Counted from the stretch's first letter, positions 33,192 to 44,742 are shown. The stretch is 64,000 bases of DNA from Eutreptiella sp. 'Long Island Sound 2002' (GCA_964036045.1 OZ038381.1:141271596-141335595); one strand, 5' to 3'. Numbers and translations are program-made. The notes: a model not told the origin generated them from the sequence alone.

Positions 33192-35972
33192 TCGACTGTC
33201 ATCACCTTATCCCCCGCTGCCACGCTGGCCATCATCTACCGCTGGCCGTGTCCTCGCCACTTCTTGTTCCTCCACGGCCCCTTGCCCTTCCCCTACTCCA
33301 TGCGTCCCCTTCGCCTGTCCACAATCATCTCCTCTTCTTGCTGACTCCTCGAGTCTTCCCCTCCTGCAGCCTGTATCTCTCGTCCGCCCGTCCGTCCTGC
33401 ACTCTCCGTGTGCGTGGCGCCCCATCGTGTCACCCACGTGATGACGAGGATGAGCACTGCGTTCCCGCTCCTGCCCCGCCCTACGCCTCTCCTCCGTGCC
33501 ACCCCTCCTTCTGCAACAGCACCCGCAGCATCCGCACCCTGGGCTTTTTCCCCCGTCCCGGGGACAGTCCAGGCTCAGCCCCGGGAGCGCCTCTCCCAGC
33601 ACCCTCCTCCATCGGCCCTCCTCCATCACAGGCCCCCTTCCCCTCGGCCTTCCCGCCCTGCCGACCAGGTCGCTGAAGGGGTGTGTACCTAGCTTCTTCC
33701 GCCCCCCCGTCGTCCTCCCGGCCCACTTCACGTAGCATACCAGCTTCGCCACGTCCCCCGCTCACCACCCCTTGGCTGTCCTGGGCCCCCTTTGCACCGG
33801 CTGTGGCGCATACTGCGGCGGCGGTGGCGACTCCGAGCCCCAGTGCGTCGGCCTCGGCTCCGGGCTTGGGCTGGCGGGCCTGGCGCCCCCTCTGCTTCGC
33901 CTGCTCCCCGCCCCTCCACCCGGGGCCGCTTCCCCCTCCCCTGCCCAGCCTTCCCTCCCTCCCCTCTGCCCCTTTTCCCGGACGTTGACCGCCCCTCCAC
34001 ATCTGTGGAGGGGATGTCCCCTTCCGGGTCCGGAAGGACCTGGCGCGCCCCTCGGGCCACCACCTTCTCCTCCTCCCGCACCCTGCGCTCCCGCGCCGCC
34101 ACCTGCCTGTCCATCTCCTCCAGCCTCGTTGCCTCCTCCCTGATCTGCCTCCATGCCCTCTCCTGCATCTCCCTCTCCTGCTCCGGGCGAATAGCCGGCT
34201 GCCTGAATGGCTGTAGCGGGGGGCGACCCTCAGACTATCGCCCTCCCTGTGACGCCCGCCATCCTGTTCTACCCTCTGCACGCTCTCCAGCCTTCTCCGA
34301 AGATCCGCCCACGCTCGCTGCAGCTCCTCAAGCACCTGAGCCTCCCCTCCCCGCGGCACGCCTTGTCCCTCCGTCCACCCCTCCGCCTCCCTGGCCACTC
34401 CTCCCATGACCCTTGCCTCCCTCTCCCGCAGCCTCCTCTCTTTGTCCCCTATCCTCTCCCATGCCCTCCTGTTCTCTTCTCCCTTCGCTCCCCGTGCCCT
34501 CCACGCCGTTCCACCGGCCTGCGGGCGCTGCTGCACGGGCGCTTGCGATGCCACGCCCGGACACGCCGGTGGGGGTGGGTTACACCATCCCCACCGCAGG
34601 GTAAGGTGGTGGTGGAAATGATGGGATGACTGGCGGGATGGCAGGTGGGACGACACCTCCCCACCAACCCAATCCCTTCCCTGGGAATACCGGTGACCCC
34701 ATGTACCAACGGCCACCCGCCTTCCCCTGCCCCTTGCCCGCAGGCCCCGCTTTCCCTTGCCCCTTGCTGCCTGCTCCTTGGTGTCCTGCCTTCCCTTGTC
34801 CCTTTCCCTTAGGCTCTACTTGCCCCTCTCCTATCCCTTGAGCACCCTGCTGAGTGTGCCTGTTCTTGCCGCTTTCTTCTAGCACTGCAGCCCTGCCCTG
34901 CACTGCGCTGCCTGCACGTCAAGTGCGCTGGCTCCCACTCTCTTGCCCTCTCTCCCGCTGGCCGAGGCGCCCCGTCGTTGCTGGGCTGCTCTGTCCTGCC
35001 TGCCCTTCCCCTCTCTGTGGTCCACCACTGGGTTGTCCGCTCTGCACCCCTCCCGACCCCTCCTGTCCATCCTGGCTCTCCGACCTTCCCATCCCTGACC
35101 CCATCTACAGCTGGTAGATGGGGTCTGGCCCCGGCTCCGGGGGTTGGCGGAGACGGCGCTGGCGCTCCATGTGCGCCAGCGCCTTGTACCGCGCCGTCTG
35201 CCGGCGGCGCGCCTCCCTCTGCTCCTCCGCCCGCACCGCCGCACTGACCTGTGGGGGCAACCCCGGCGGCTGCTGTTTGAACGAGCGTTGGCGCTGTGGC
35301 CACTGTTGCCCCTGCCCGCCTCCTTTTCCACCTTTTCCCCTCCTGGTGCCCTGTTGCATGCCTGGCCTATGACGCCCTCGTCTGCCCTTTCCCTCCCTTG
35401 CCTGTCCGCCCCTGTCCTCCGGTGCGTACTTCGCTGTCCCCGCCCTCTGCTGCTCCTGCCTCCGCTCATCCTCGCCTACTCTTGCCCTCCTCCTTCCTCC
35501 GCAGCTCCGGGAGGATGGACTTCATGGCAGCTGGTGGCACGTTTGGCCCGGCCGGCTGCCCTGGGCCCCCCTCCACTGCCATCCTCCTCGCCTCCTCCCC
35601 CTCGTCCTCCGACACCACGAGGATGTCGTCGACTACCGAACCGTCCAGCCTGTCGCTCTCCGCCAGGTTGAACGGGTACGCCCGCCGCCTAGCTACCGCT
35701 TGTTCCCCCCGCTCCTCCCCCAGCCCTTCAGTTCCTGCTGCTAACACCTGCGTCTCTTCTCCACTTGCCTCTGCTTGCCCTCCCGTGTCTCCTCCCTGCC
35801 CTGTCCCTGCCGCGGCCTCGTCTTTCCTCTTCCGCCCTTCATGCTGCACCGTCTCCGGACTCTCCGGAGACGAAGGTGACGACACCACAGCGGAGGCCGC
35901 GGAGGACGTCGGCGAGGGGGGCTGCGGGGCAGGGGCCGCCTGCATTCCGGCCACATTGACCCTCACTCCCAC
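33192..35972 (-). pseudogene. Coiled-coil, Arg/Gln-rich ORF, possible 3' part of the large LINE
   Basis: Minus strand. It begins with a Ser/Pro/Glu-rich part (from 35972, one clean frame to 35466), then a Gln/Arg-rich part near 35100-35360 (EEQREARRRQTARYKALAHM), a TAG, Gly/Lys/Gln repeats, and then the 1.3 kb segment shared with 25743-27049. Here the segment keeps GAG at the position of the other copy's TAG (EEATRLEEMDRQVAARERR). Several stops and frame changes are present. It could be ORF1 of a separate element, or the 3' extension of the LINE at 36.6-61.1 kb, because coding-like composition continues between the two. Confidence 0.45.
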
Positions 35973-36614
35973 CAGCCCTGGCCCCCCCTACCCCCGCACG
36001 GCCCGCGGTGGCAGCGCGACCTCCGCTGCTGGCAACTGGCTTGACTTCGGCTCAGGTGTGCGGGGCATCTTTCTGCATACATGGCATCGAGTTCGAGTCC
36101 CCAGCCTTGCCGTCTCGTCCCCCTTCTACCCGCGCCCCGCACCCGGCAGTCCCCTCTGTGACAGGGTTCGCGCGCCCTACGTGTGCTGTGCTCTTAATGT
36201 ACCGGCTGCTCCACGTCGTCTTCAACGCCTCTGCGTACTGTTGACTCTTCGCAGGCTGCCTCCAGGCACGCACTTGACCAACTCTTCCGTGTCCTCACAC
36301 CCCTTGCTACCTTCCATCGTGTCGGCATGCGCCTCTCAGTTCATCTTGGCTGCTCCTTTTCCTTCCCATGCGTCATCCGCCCCCTGCTCGTGGGGCCGCT
36401 GGGCCATCAACGCGCTGCCTTGCCCTGGTTCGTTCACCTGGGGCCTACTCAGCGCCGGAGCTCGCTGAGTGGCTCAGTCCAACCCTGTGCCGGATGTTCC
36501 AGTCCGAGTGACGGGTGACCCTGCTTCCTCTCTCCCCCCGGCCCCAGGCGGCCTTAGCTACCTCACTTTGGGGTGCCACCCTTCGTCTGCTCCTTGTCTC
36601 ATTCCCTCCTGTTC
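35973..36614 (-). other. Coding-like but stop-rich stretch between LINE tail and 3' ORF
   Basis: The same minus frame as the LINE C-terminus continues with five or more stops. A copy of the hairpin word CCGGATGTTCCAGTCCG lies at about 36487-36503, the same word that builds the repeat at 61.9-64 kb. Confidence 0.4.
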
Positions 36615-36902
36615 TCATATCTGCCAGATTCTCTTCCGTCTACATGCCATCAGGCGCTCCCTCTGCTCTTCTCTCTCTCGTTCCTCCACTTCCCTCTCGC
36701 CCTCCGACTGCCGTTGCCGCCAGTCTGGCTGTGTTTGCAATTCCATCTCGGTGATTTCGGGGTTGTACCTTATCAACGCCATCTCCACCCGTTTGGTGAA
36801 CAGATCTATCATGTCTTCCGCCCGTGCCTCCAATTGCGCCTCCCTGCAAGCCATGCGCTCCTGCAGATGCTCCACCATACTTCGCCACAGCCTGTGGCCC
36901 AC
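36615..36902 (-). pseudogene. C-terminal coiled-coil tail of the LINE
   Basis: Same frame as the CCHC segment, after one TAA (36903-36905). Contains MVEHLQERMACREAQLEAR and a highly charged helix SEGEREVEEREREEQRER. No known domain. LINE C-termini vary, so this may be family-specific. Confidence 0.5.
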
Positions 36903-36905
36903 TTC

Positions 36906-37295
36906 TTATGGCGCAATCGTATGCCCCTGGAGCCCCCCCCATAGTGATTTCACGATCACTATGTGCCACAACCCCTTGCGATGCCCTTCTTTCCCCAGCT
37001 CCCTCTCCATCGGTCTTCTGCCTTTCTCACCCTTCTTGAGCAGTGGGAGGTCCTGATCCCTGACCAGCTGCTCCTCGATCCCCTTATACTGTTCACACCG
37101 CATGAAGTGCTGGTACGTTTCCTGCCCTCGGCCGCAGTGGCATCTCATGTACTCCTCCGGGAGGTCCATACCCTTATGCCTGTACCACCTCATGATCGTC
37201 TCCCGCACTGTGATTGCCTGCAGTTGCCTGGTTTGCAGTCTTTCCGGTAAGGCTTCCGGCCTCAGCACATTGGGGAAGTGGACCTGCTGTCCCAC
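36906..37295 (-). pseudogene. LINE C-terminal CCHC zinc-knuckle region
   Basis: Contains MRCHCGRGQETYQHFMRC, of form CX1CX8HX3C with the ET..H spacing typical of the C-terminal zinc motif of LINE ORF2 proteins, needed for target-primed reverse transcription in well-studied LINEs. It is in frame with the RNase H segment upstream through TAG codons (37302-37304 and 37506-37508). Confidence 0.7.
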
Positions 37296-37508
37296 CTTGC
37301 CCTCCTAGTACTGGCCCAGCTCTACCACTTCCGGCCCCCCTCGTACCTGAGCTAACATGTGCACTGGCCGTGGATACACTCGTAGTTCCAGTCTGCCCCT
37401 GTCCTCCTCCACCACCAACCGGGCTCTCTCCTCCTCCCCCACCCTTGGTGGTATATGCACCAAGTGGAGGTGCCCCTTTCTCTCTGGCACCCTCCATTCT
37501 GGTTCCTG

Positions 37509-38471
37509 CTAGTGGTCTACTGCTTGTGCCGGTCCACCCGCCTCATGATTCCCCACTCCCGCTGGATCGGACCCCTGTTTCACCAGGTGTATGACCAGGG
37601 GCACTTTCTTCATCTTCAGCCCGTGCCATATCGCATACATCTGCGACGCCAGCGCCGTGTCCAGGGCCTCATGCAGCGGCCTGCTGGCCAGTCTCCTGAG
37701 GGACACCATGTGGGCCTACGTGTCCGCCACGATCCACACTTCCCTTACGTCATCCCCTATCTTTCCAACCACATCCACTACCGCTTGTACCTCTCCATGG
37801 GACGCTGCCTCGTACACCATCTTGTCCACCAAGCTTTCTGTCTCTTGTCCCACCCCCGTGACCCGTATACCCGCTGCCCCCGCCTTGGGCGGCTGTCCGT
37901 CAACCCCGGAACCGTCGAGAAAAATCGCCACCCTATCCTCCCCGGGTTTTGGTATGCGCACCACCTCCCTTGGGTAGTGGCAGTACACCCTGTGCCTTCT
38001 GATGTCGTACGCCCGCACGCCATCGTCGACGCTCAGTTCTTTCACCCCCCGGTACACTGCCCACTTATTGTCCGTCCTGGCCTTCCAGCCTTTCGTCACC
38101 ACCTCCCCGTGACACCATGCCCTGTCCCCCTTCGCCCTGCCCTGTTCCAGGTAGGCCTGCACCAGAACCAGGTACCATACCCTGTCTGCTGGCAACCCGT
38201 GGACCGTCAGTCTGAACCTCCTCGCACTTTCCCCACACTTGTGGCCGGCGGGTACTATGGGCGCCTCCTCCTCGGGCCTCCCCGTGTCCATCATCCGGAA
38301 TCTCACCCCCACTCCATCATCCTCCTCCTGCAGTCCCCGCACTGTGTCCCATCCTATCTGGACCCCTGCCCTTTTCCATCCTGTTCCTCCCCCCACCAGA
38401 CCTCCATGCCCTCCTGGGCCTCCTCGTCCTCCTGCACCTCCCTGGGAAGCCGCAGTACCGGCCCCCACCAC
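37509..38471 (-). pseudogene. RNase H domain of the LINE
   Basis: Minus strand. Catalytic-type motifs in order: AIFLDGSGV (Asp), ASHGEVQAVVDVV (Glu), WIVADT (Asp), then a TAG at 37713-37715, and after it in the same frame a final helix and HLVKQGSDPAGVGNHEAG, which matches the last RNase H stretch (H/WVxGHxGxxGNExA). RNase H in LINEs removes the RNA strand during cDNA synthesis. The single TAG falls directly after the third acidic motif. Confidence 0.7.
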
Positions 38472-39010
38472 TGTCCCCTGGCATCCTTAGTGCGCATGGT
38501 CGCAGTCGCAAACGCCCATGCCGTCATTCTCAGGACCGGCCACGGTACCTGCCCTGCCTCCTTGGTGCATCTCCAGCACAGGTCCCCCTGTCCTGCCCCA
38601 ACTGGGATGTTGTCTCTCCGGAACATATTCGCTTGGACATCGTACCACTGCCCGCTCGTAATTTGCACCTTCCCCCTCAGCCCTTTGAGTCCCAGCGGCG
38701 CACACAACAGTATGCCCGGTCTGGCCTTGTCCCTTTCTTCCCTGTTCAGCCCCTTCTCTTGTATTGCCGCTGCTCCTCTCCCGCGCCTTGGTGTCTTCCT
38801 CATGATCCCCCACTGCGCCACCCATCCTTTCGACATCTTCCGCATCCGCCTGTCCCACCTAGCGCGGGCTTCTTGTCCCCGCGCTCGCCTCATCATCCAC
38901 TTGTATACACCCCATTCCACGACTCTGGAGTCGCGATAGAACTCTGCGTGGTGCAGTCCTGCTTTTTTGTACTCCTTCATATCCTTTCTACGCACGTGCA
39001 GCACCTCCAT
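38354..39010 (-). pseudogene. LINE region between RT thumb and RNase H
   Basis: One open frame with basic and Trp-rich content, including a Cys pair CWRC near its end (GDLCWRCTKEAGQVPWP). That resembles the zinc-binding stretch found in LINE proteins between RT and RNase H, but I cannot assign it firmly. It overlaps the RNase H frame at its end, so a frameshift lies near 38400-38470. Confidence 0.5.
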
Positions 39011-39031
39011 ACTTACTCGTTCCTTCCTGAA

Positions 39032-39814
39032 CTACCGTACGGTTCCATGCGCTGCCCCCTCGAAGTTGACGCCAAGCACCAGGACCGGTCCACGTCTGCC
39101 GCACATCCTGTTGGTCGCCAACATGTGCTCCTCTCCGGGCAACACCGCCTGTAGGACGCGCCGCATACGCTCCTTCTTCCCCGCCACCAACAGCCTTCGT
39201 TTGTGCCACACATAGCGTGGGCACATGTTCTCCTCCCTCTGAACTTCCGCGACCGCATGATAGCACACCCATCGCACCACCTCCTCTTGATTGTGGCACA
39301 TCCTGCCCAGCGTTCTCGCCGTATGTGCCCTGTACGCCTCCCCCGCCGTGGGCATCCCCTCCCAATAGTAGGCTGTTGGCGATCGCAACACGCACCATGC
39401 TACCTCCGTGGCCATCCCCTCATACCCCCTGATGAGCCTCCGCACTTCCCCTTCCACCTCCTCCAACTGCCCCCTCCAGTACAGGAGGTGCATCCCCTGG
39501 TACCCTATCGCTGCACTGAGCACTGCTCGTAGGTAGTACAAGGTCGTCTGTACCAGGGGGAGGTGATTCCGGAGGACCAACAGCATCGCCCTGAAACCCC
39601 TGAGAAATTTTTCTGGCAGCCTGACGCCCTCCGCCTCCATGGCCTGCACATGTCCCACCACCACCGCTTCCTCTGCTCTCTCCAGCCACGCCACCCGGTC
39701 GCCCACATCCAGCGCCATACCACCCTCGCCACCCTTCCTCAGAACCGCCGACTTCTCCGCGCTCCAGGCCAGGTGGTTATCGCTCCCGTACCTGTGCATC
39801 AGGTCCTGCACCAC
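39032..39814 (-). pseudogene. RT thumb/connection region of the LINE
   Basis: Starts just after the YVDD motif in another frame. It has NHLAWSAEKSAVLRKGG, matching the RT stretch where a conserved Lys follows motif C, then about 200 residues of helical sequence of the kind seen in LINE thumb regions. 260 codons open without a stop. Confidence 0.65.
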
Positions 39815-40635
39815 CTGCTGCGCCTTTTATCCCGGGTCATGGGCACCGCATCATCCACATACGCCTGCGCTGGTGACGTGTGTGGCGCCCTCGCCAGCTG
39901 TGGATACTTCTTCCTATCCAACTCATCAGGGGGAGCATGGCCAGCATGTACAGGAATGGTCCCTCCACCCCGCCCTGTGGCACACCGGTACTTGGGGTTA
40001 CCCACTCCGTGCAGCCCTCCCTCCTGGCAAGTTAGTACCTTCTTGTGCGCAGGTACTTCCCAACGAAGTCACCGTATGGGAGCCCCAGCTGCCGCCATAC
40101 CTCCTCTATGCGCCTGTCTGACGTGCTGGGGAACGCCACCTTCACGTCCAAGGACGCCATGAATGCCTCCAGGTCCTCATCATCGAGGTACATCTCCTAC
40201 AGGAAGCTTGCTTCCTGTGTGGACCTGCCCGGAACAGACGCCGACATGTTGTCCCGTATGACCTGAGCCGCATACAGCCGCCACTGTATCCTGCCAGAGA
40301 TCACCATCCACACCAGCTTGGCCTTCATGACGGCACAGCATATGAGCCTCCAGTTCTCCAGCCTGAGGTGATCCCCTTTCTTATACAAGGGCCGCACCTT
40401 GCCCCCCCACTCTGCTGGGGGCTTGCCCGTGGGCAACACCTCCGTGACCCTGCCTGCCAGACCATCCTGCTCTGGTGCCACCAGGTTCTGGTATGCTTCC
40501 GCCACCAGCTGGTCCACTCCCGGGCTCTTTTTCTTCTTAAGAGCCCGTACCGCCTCCTTATTCTCCCCCAGCGTCACCCTGCTGCGGTGTATGGCCTCGC
40601 TCTGCTCCACCATGAACACCCTTGGCAATGCCTGT
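39799..40635 (-). pseudogene. Reverse transcriptase core of the LINE
   Basis: Minus strand. Fingers: KKKSPGVDQLVAEAYQNL and KVRPLYKKGDHLRLENWRLI (the LINE NxRPI area). A TAG at about 40197-40199 and a TAA near 40036 interrupt. Motif A LDVKVAFPS; motif B TGVPQGGVEGPFLYML; then a frameshift and motif C AYVDDAVPM (YVDD at 39850-39861). The two catalytic Asp of motif C and the Asp of motif A are present. The order fits a non-LTR RT. Upstream it joins the endonuclease linker once the nested LTR element is removed. Confidence 0.8.
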
Positions 40636-40636
40636 A

Positions 40637-40640
40637 CCAT
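40637..40640. other. Target-site duplication (left) of the 2.4 kb LTR element
   Basis: CCAT (ACCAT if the preceding base is counted), repeated at 43047-43050. Keeping one copy joins the LINE frame as ...LRRMVQALPR... Confidence 0.7.
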
Positions 40641-41308
40641 TGTAACAGGGCCAGTGCCCTAGCCCCTTGGGTTCTCCTGGTCTTGGTGTTTGGCGACCAT
40701 TTCCGTTGATCTCTGCCTGCTGTTTCGGAAAAACCTTGCTGATTTCATCCAAAAATCCTGCAATCAACACCTGAACCCCGTCAGTGGCATGCACGCTCAA
40801 CACGTTTCATGTCGTCTTTTGCATCCTTCTGTCGGAGGTTCATCCATACCCATTGTACGAAAGATTCATAGACCCTTGCCGGGCCTCACCACTGGCGCAT
40901 ACCTGCAGACACGTAACATACAAAGAACAGGGCATGCACCAGGCCCTTTCGTGAACGATCTACTCTACAACATTCGAGAATCGTCTTTATAAATGCGGGC
41001 ATTCGCAATAATTATAACTACAGCGTTCAAAAGGCTTTTTATGCTGTAAATCCGTGATTTTCCTAAACTCTGTATTCAATGCTGACGGTCACATCGCTGA
41101 TCTGGCGACCGCGTCTCGCGCTTTGTAGCGCGCTCTGTCTCCAAGCGCTCCAGCGCTCCAGCGCGCTCTGTCGCAAACAATAATAAAATACAAAATATGC
41201 AAAAGCATATATAAAAAGTAGACAGAAAAAATAGAAATATTAAACACGGCGCTGACCATTACGAGGTCTGTGCCGAAGACGGTCGTGTGGCAGCCGGACC
41301 GGCTTCAC
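40641..41308 (-). repeat. 3' LTR of the non-autonomous element
   Basis: Matches 42382-43046. It contains an AT-rich part with short A/T words near 41170-41230 and a run of GCGCTC repeats near 41120-41170. Confidence 0.8.
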
Positions 41309-41318
41309 CCCCCTTCTG
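41309..41318 (-). other. Polypurine tract of the non-autonomous element
   Basis: Minus strand AGAAGGGGGG directly before the LTR start TGAAGCC, the normal position of the plus-strand primer. This fixes the element's orientation. Confidence 0.65.
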
Positions 41319-41614
41319 AGAAGTGATCCGACGGTTTTGGAACCGACCGTTCACGCACATCCACTCCATCTTCTTGTCCGCACCGTACCTTCGAGTGCAA
41401 CTGCCACTGACGACTCTCGCGGTTCGTGGCATGCAACTCTGGCACGGAGGGCCGCTCATACGTCGCCTCTACGTCGCTTCGGCAGCCGGCACGCGTGGAC
41501 GCCCCTTCCTCACGTCGGAGTACTCGCTCCCCAGGTTTGACGAAATCCCTGTGGCGTGGGACGTTGTGCTTGGTCTGTGTGGCTTCCGAAGACTTTGATG
41601 ACGACGGCTGTCTT

Positions 41615-41977
41615 CTACCAACGCTTCCTCAACGGACACTTCGTTGGCTGGGACATGGGCAGGCACATGTGGTACAGATCCGGACCACATATTTTGCAGT
41701 GGCCTGCTGCATCACGGGTATGCCGCTGGTCGTCCGGGATCTCAGGCATTTGAACAATAGGTGCCCACAGCGGCACCGTCATGGATAGTCGCTGCATGGC
41801 GTCTGCTGCATCCTCAACGGACTCTGAGCTCGCTGATACTGCCTCACTTGCCGCGCGAAACTCCATGGATTCCCTTGGACTGGTTTCGAAGAGCTCCTGC
41901 AGCGTTGCTTCGTCCAAATCCGTCCACCAGGGATCTTCTTCGGCTGCGCTGTCACCGGACTGGTGTTCGTACTCCAC
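41615..41977 (-). CDS. Small unassigned ORF inside the non-autonomous element
   Basis: 120 codons, acidic first half (EEDPWWTDLDEATLQELF) and a C-terminal Cys/His-containing end (HCKICGPDLYHMC, PTKC). No family recognised. It may be a captured gene fragment or a remnant of gag. It is the only interior stretch with coding character. Confidence 0.35.
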   Translation of the reverse strand: MEYEHQSGDSAAEEDPWWTDLDEATLQELFETSPRESMEFRAASEAVSASSESVEDAADAMQRLSMTVPLWAPIVQMPEIPDDQRHTRDAAGHCKICGPDLYHMCLPMSQPTKCPLRKRW

Positions 41978-42164
41978 ATGGCTTCGATTGCCGTCGCTCC
42001 GCGCCTCCTCAGTGGTTGCAGCGCTGCTTTACTCCCACTCGGTACACGATGATGGACTCGTTGCACGCAAATCTGAGCTGGGCAGTGGAGAATGAAAGTC
42101 ACCGTCGTCATCCGACATGCGGTGTCGCCTGGGCAAGGTGGGTGCAGGGCTTGCCTTCAAGACG

Positions 42165-42340
42165 AGGTCGGTCGGTTGGTCGGTCGGTCTCCTGGTCGAT
42201 CGGTCGGTCGATCGGTCCGTTGGCGCATCGGTCCATCGGTCCGTGGGCGTCGGTTCGTCGGGCTCCGTCTGTCTCTCCGTCCGTCCGTCCGTCCATCCGT
42301 CCGTCTGTCTGTCCGTCCGTCTGTCCGCCCGTAATCCATC
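42165..42340. repeat. Degenerate tetranucleotide tract
   Basis: Runs of TCGG drifting into TCCG and TCTG words over about 175 bases, inside the non-autonomous LTR element next to its 5' LTR. It replaces the place where a primer-binding site would be expected; no convincing PBS is seen. Confidence 0.75.
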
Positions 42341-42381
42341 TGTCAGTCGGGCCGTCCTGTAGAACCATTTATGAATCTTTC

Positions 42382-43046
42382 TGTAACAGGGCCAGTGCCC
42401 TAGCCCCTTGGGTTCTCCTGGTCTTGGTGTTTGGTGACCATTTCCGTTGATCTCCGCCTGCTGTTTCGGAAAAACCTTGCTGATTTTATCCAAAAATCCT
42501 GCAATCAACACCTGAACCCCGTCAGTGGCATGCACGCTCAACACGTTTCATGTCGTCTTTTGCATCCTTCTGTCGGAGGTTCATCCATACCCATTGTACG
42601 AAAGATTCATAGTCCCTTGCCGGGCCTCACCACTGGCGCATACCTGCAGACACATAACATACAAAGAACAGGGCATGCACCTGGCCCTTTCGTGAACGAT
42701 CTACTCCACAACATTCGGGAATCGTCTTTATAAATGCGGGCATTCGCAATAATTATAACTACAGCGTTCAAAAGGCTTTTTATGCTGTAAATCCGTGATT
42801 TTCCTAAACTCTGTATTCAATGCTGACGGTCACATCGCTGATCTGGCGACCGCGTCTCGCGCTTTGGAGCGCTCTGTCTCCAAGCGCTCCAGCGCTCCAG
42901 CGCGCTCTGTCGCAAACAATAATAAAATACAAAATATGCAAAAGCATATATAAAAAGTAGACAGAAAAAAAAGAAATATTAAACACGGCGCTGACCATTA
43001 CGAGGTCTGTGCCAAAGACGGTCGTGGGGCAGCCGGACCGGCTTCA
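42382..43046 (-). repeat. 5' LTR of the non-autonomous element
   Basis: Direct copy of 40641-41308. Minus-strand start TGAAGCC at 43046 and end TGTTACA at 42382. Confidence 0.8.
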
Positions 43047-43050
43047 CCAT
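43047..43050. other. Target-site duplication (right) of the 2.4 kb LTR element
   Basis: CCAT, identical to 40637-40640. Confidence 0.7.
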
Positions 43051-44742
43051 CCTCCGCAGGGTTCTGCTGAGCCCCTGCTGCCCCCGGCTGTACTGCCTGC
43101 TGAAGCTCTGTGCCAGCTCCTCCAGCACCTCCCGTTTGTTACCCCTGACTCTGCCATCCCGTAGTCTCACCGCCCGAGTCTCTTGCGTTCGTCCAGCCTC
43201 CGCGAGCTCCCGGATGTACCGCAGAGACCTGTACGGCACTGCTTCTTCCATGTACCGCTCATGTTCCGCCACCACCTTCTGGTATTTCCTCTCATGTTCA
43301 TCCTCCACAGGCCTCCTTGCCACCTGTACCCTCCTCTTTGCCTGTGCTACCTCTGCTTGCCACTCCGCACCCTCTGCCTGCGCCCTTGCTTCGACCTCCT
43401 CTTGCTGCCGCTTCCTCAGTGTGGCTATCAGTCGTTGCAGCTTGGGCTGTGCCTGCGATCCCCCCACCTGTCTGTTAAACCAGCAAATCCTTGCTGCTCT
43501 CCACATTGTTTTATGCACATGGCTCCCCCGCCTCATTTTGACGTGCACCTGCTGCCCCCACTGCTGCCAGCTCTCATCCCCCTCCTCCGGCCATCGTACC
43601 CGTAGCGGCAGACTGACCCCCTCTTCTTCCGACCCCTGTTCATCCTCCTCTTTGTCCCCTGGCTCCCCCACCTTCACGTCCACTGTCACCATCATGGGGC
43701 AATGCCCTTTACTGTCCTGCATTTTGTCTGGCCCCACCATATACCCCGCCGTCACCCCCTTGACCCACCTTGGGTCCGCTTAGACCGCGTCTATCCGCGA
43801 CGGCGCGCTGCTTTCCGGTGCCGCGTAGTGTGAGGGGCCTGGTGCCCCACCGTATGACACATCCTGTAGCTGCATTTGCTCCACGAACATCCGCACTTTG
43901 GGGTCCACCTCAGTCTCCGCGCCTCTTCACTGTGGATCGTAGTTGAAGTCCCTTACCATGATGACCGGTCCCCTGTTCAGCGCCCTGACGTACTCCATCC
44001 TTAGCTGCGCCACATACTCTTTGACCCCCCTCCCATGCAGGACATGGCAGTTGATGATGGCCACCTGTCCATGCTCGGTTGCCACATCATACACCGCCCT
44101 TCGTCCCCTCGCTCCCACTTTCTTGTCCTGTACGACGCGGAGACCTCTGCACATCAAGAGCGGCACCCCTTGTGCCCAGTCCTGCTGGTACTCTTTCCCC
44201 TCCTTGTCGTACAGCTGCGCGCACACAACAGTGACCTTCCCCTTCAGCCGTATCTCCTTGTACGCCACTACGTTGGGGTCTGCCTCATGCAGTCTCATCT
44301 TGTCAGCCTGATACAGTGCCGCGGGGTCATTATGGGTGTACAACCTCATGCGTTGCCACCTGCCCTCCCCGTCTTCCCGCACCTCTTCGCGTTCAGTCGG
44401 GCTTCTTCCTTCCCCACCGCTCCGTCCGCCTTGCCGTCGCCGGGGGCATGTCTTTGCCTTTTCCGCAGCCCTCCGCTTCGTTAATTGTCAGTTCCGCTTC
44501 TTATTTTTCCTTCCTGTCGACACCCGCTCCCCTTCCAACTCTCGCGCCTCCCGCTCCGGAACCAGCTGCCCGTGTATCTCCATCTCTCTACCTTGCGAGC
44601 ATACCTGCAATCTCTCCACCGGGTACGGCAGTCTCTCCTCATCCTCCTCCCCGTTATCCTCCCACTGCACGAGGGGCGCCTTCGTCACATGCCCCGTGCC
44701 ATCCTGCTGTTCGATCATCTCCTCCACGGTCCCCACATACAT
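43051..44742 (-). pseudogene. APE-type endonuclease and linker of the LINE
   Basis: One minus frame over the whole stretch. Endonuclease motifs in order: MRLYTHN (Asn at 44329-44331), NVVAYKEIRLKG (Glu at 44254-44256), VAIINCHVLHG, VIMVRDFNYDP (Asp-Asn of the GDFN box; Gly replaced by Arg), APSRIDAV, and KGHCPMMVTVDV (the SDH box with Gly for Asp; His at 43702-43704). Breaks: TGA after KKRN (about 44490), TGA after NYDPQ (about 43928) and TAA after RIDAV (about 43782). The following 250 codons are a Glu/Arg-rich linker leading into RT. APE endonucleases nick the target DNA to start LINE insertion. Changes in two catalytic boxes suggest this copy is inactive. Confidence 0.75.

Larger units (their letters stand above)
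40641..43046 (-). mobile_element. Non-autonomous LTR retrotransposon nested in the LINE
   Basis: Two direct repeats of 668 and 665 bases flank a 1073-base interior with no gag, protease or RT. On the minus strand the LTRs begin TGAAGCC and end TGTTACA, obeying the TG...CA rule, and a polypurine tract abuts the 3' LTR. The target duplication is CCAT. LTRs differ at roughly 14 positions by eye (about 98% alike), so the insertion is recent compared with the LINE. The size fits TRIM/LARD-type elements mobilised in trans. Confidence 0.8.

Noticed and set aside
36020-36125. Possible tRNA gene (GTTCGAGTCCC near 36090)
   Set aside because: Only a B-box-like word; no T-stem pairing around it and no matching A box or acceptor stem.
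41615-41977. Host gene exon captured by the non-autonomous LTR element
   Set aside because: Acidic start and a Cys/His end are suggestive, but with no recognisable family or splice signals I keep it only as an unassigned ORF.
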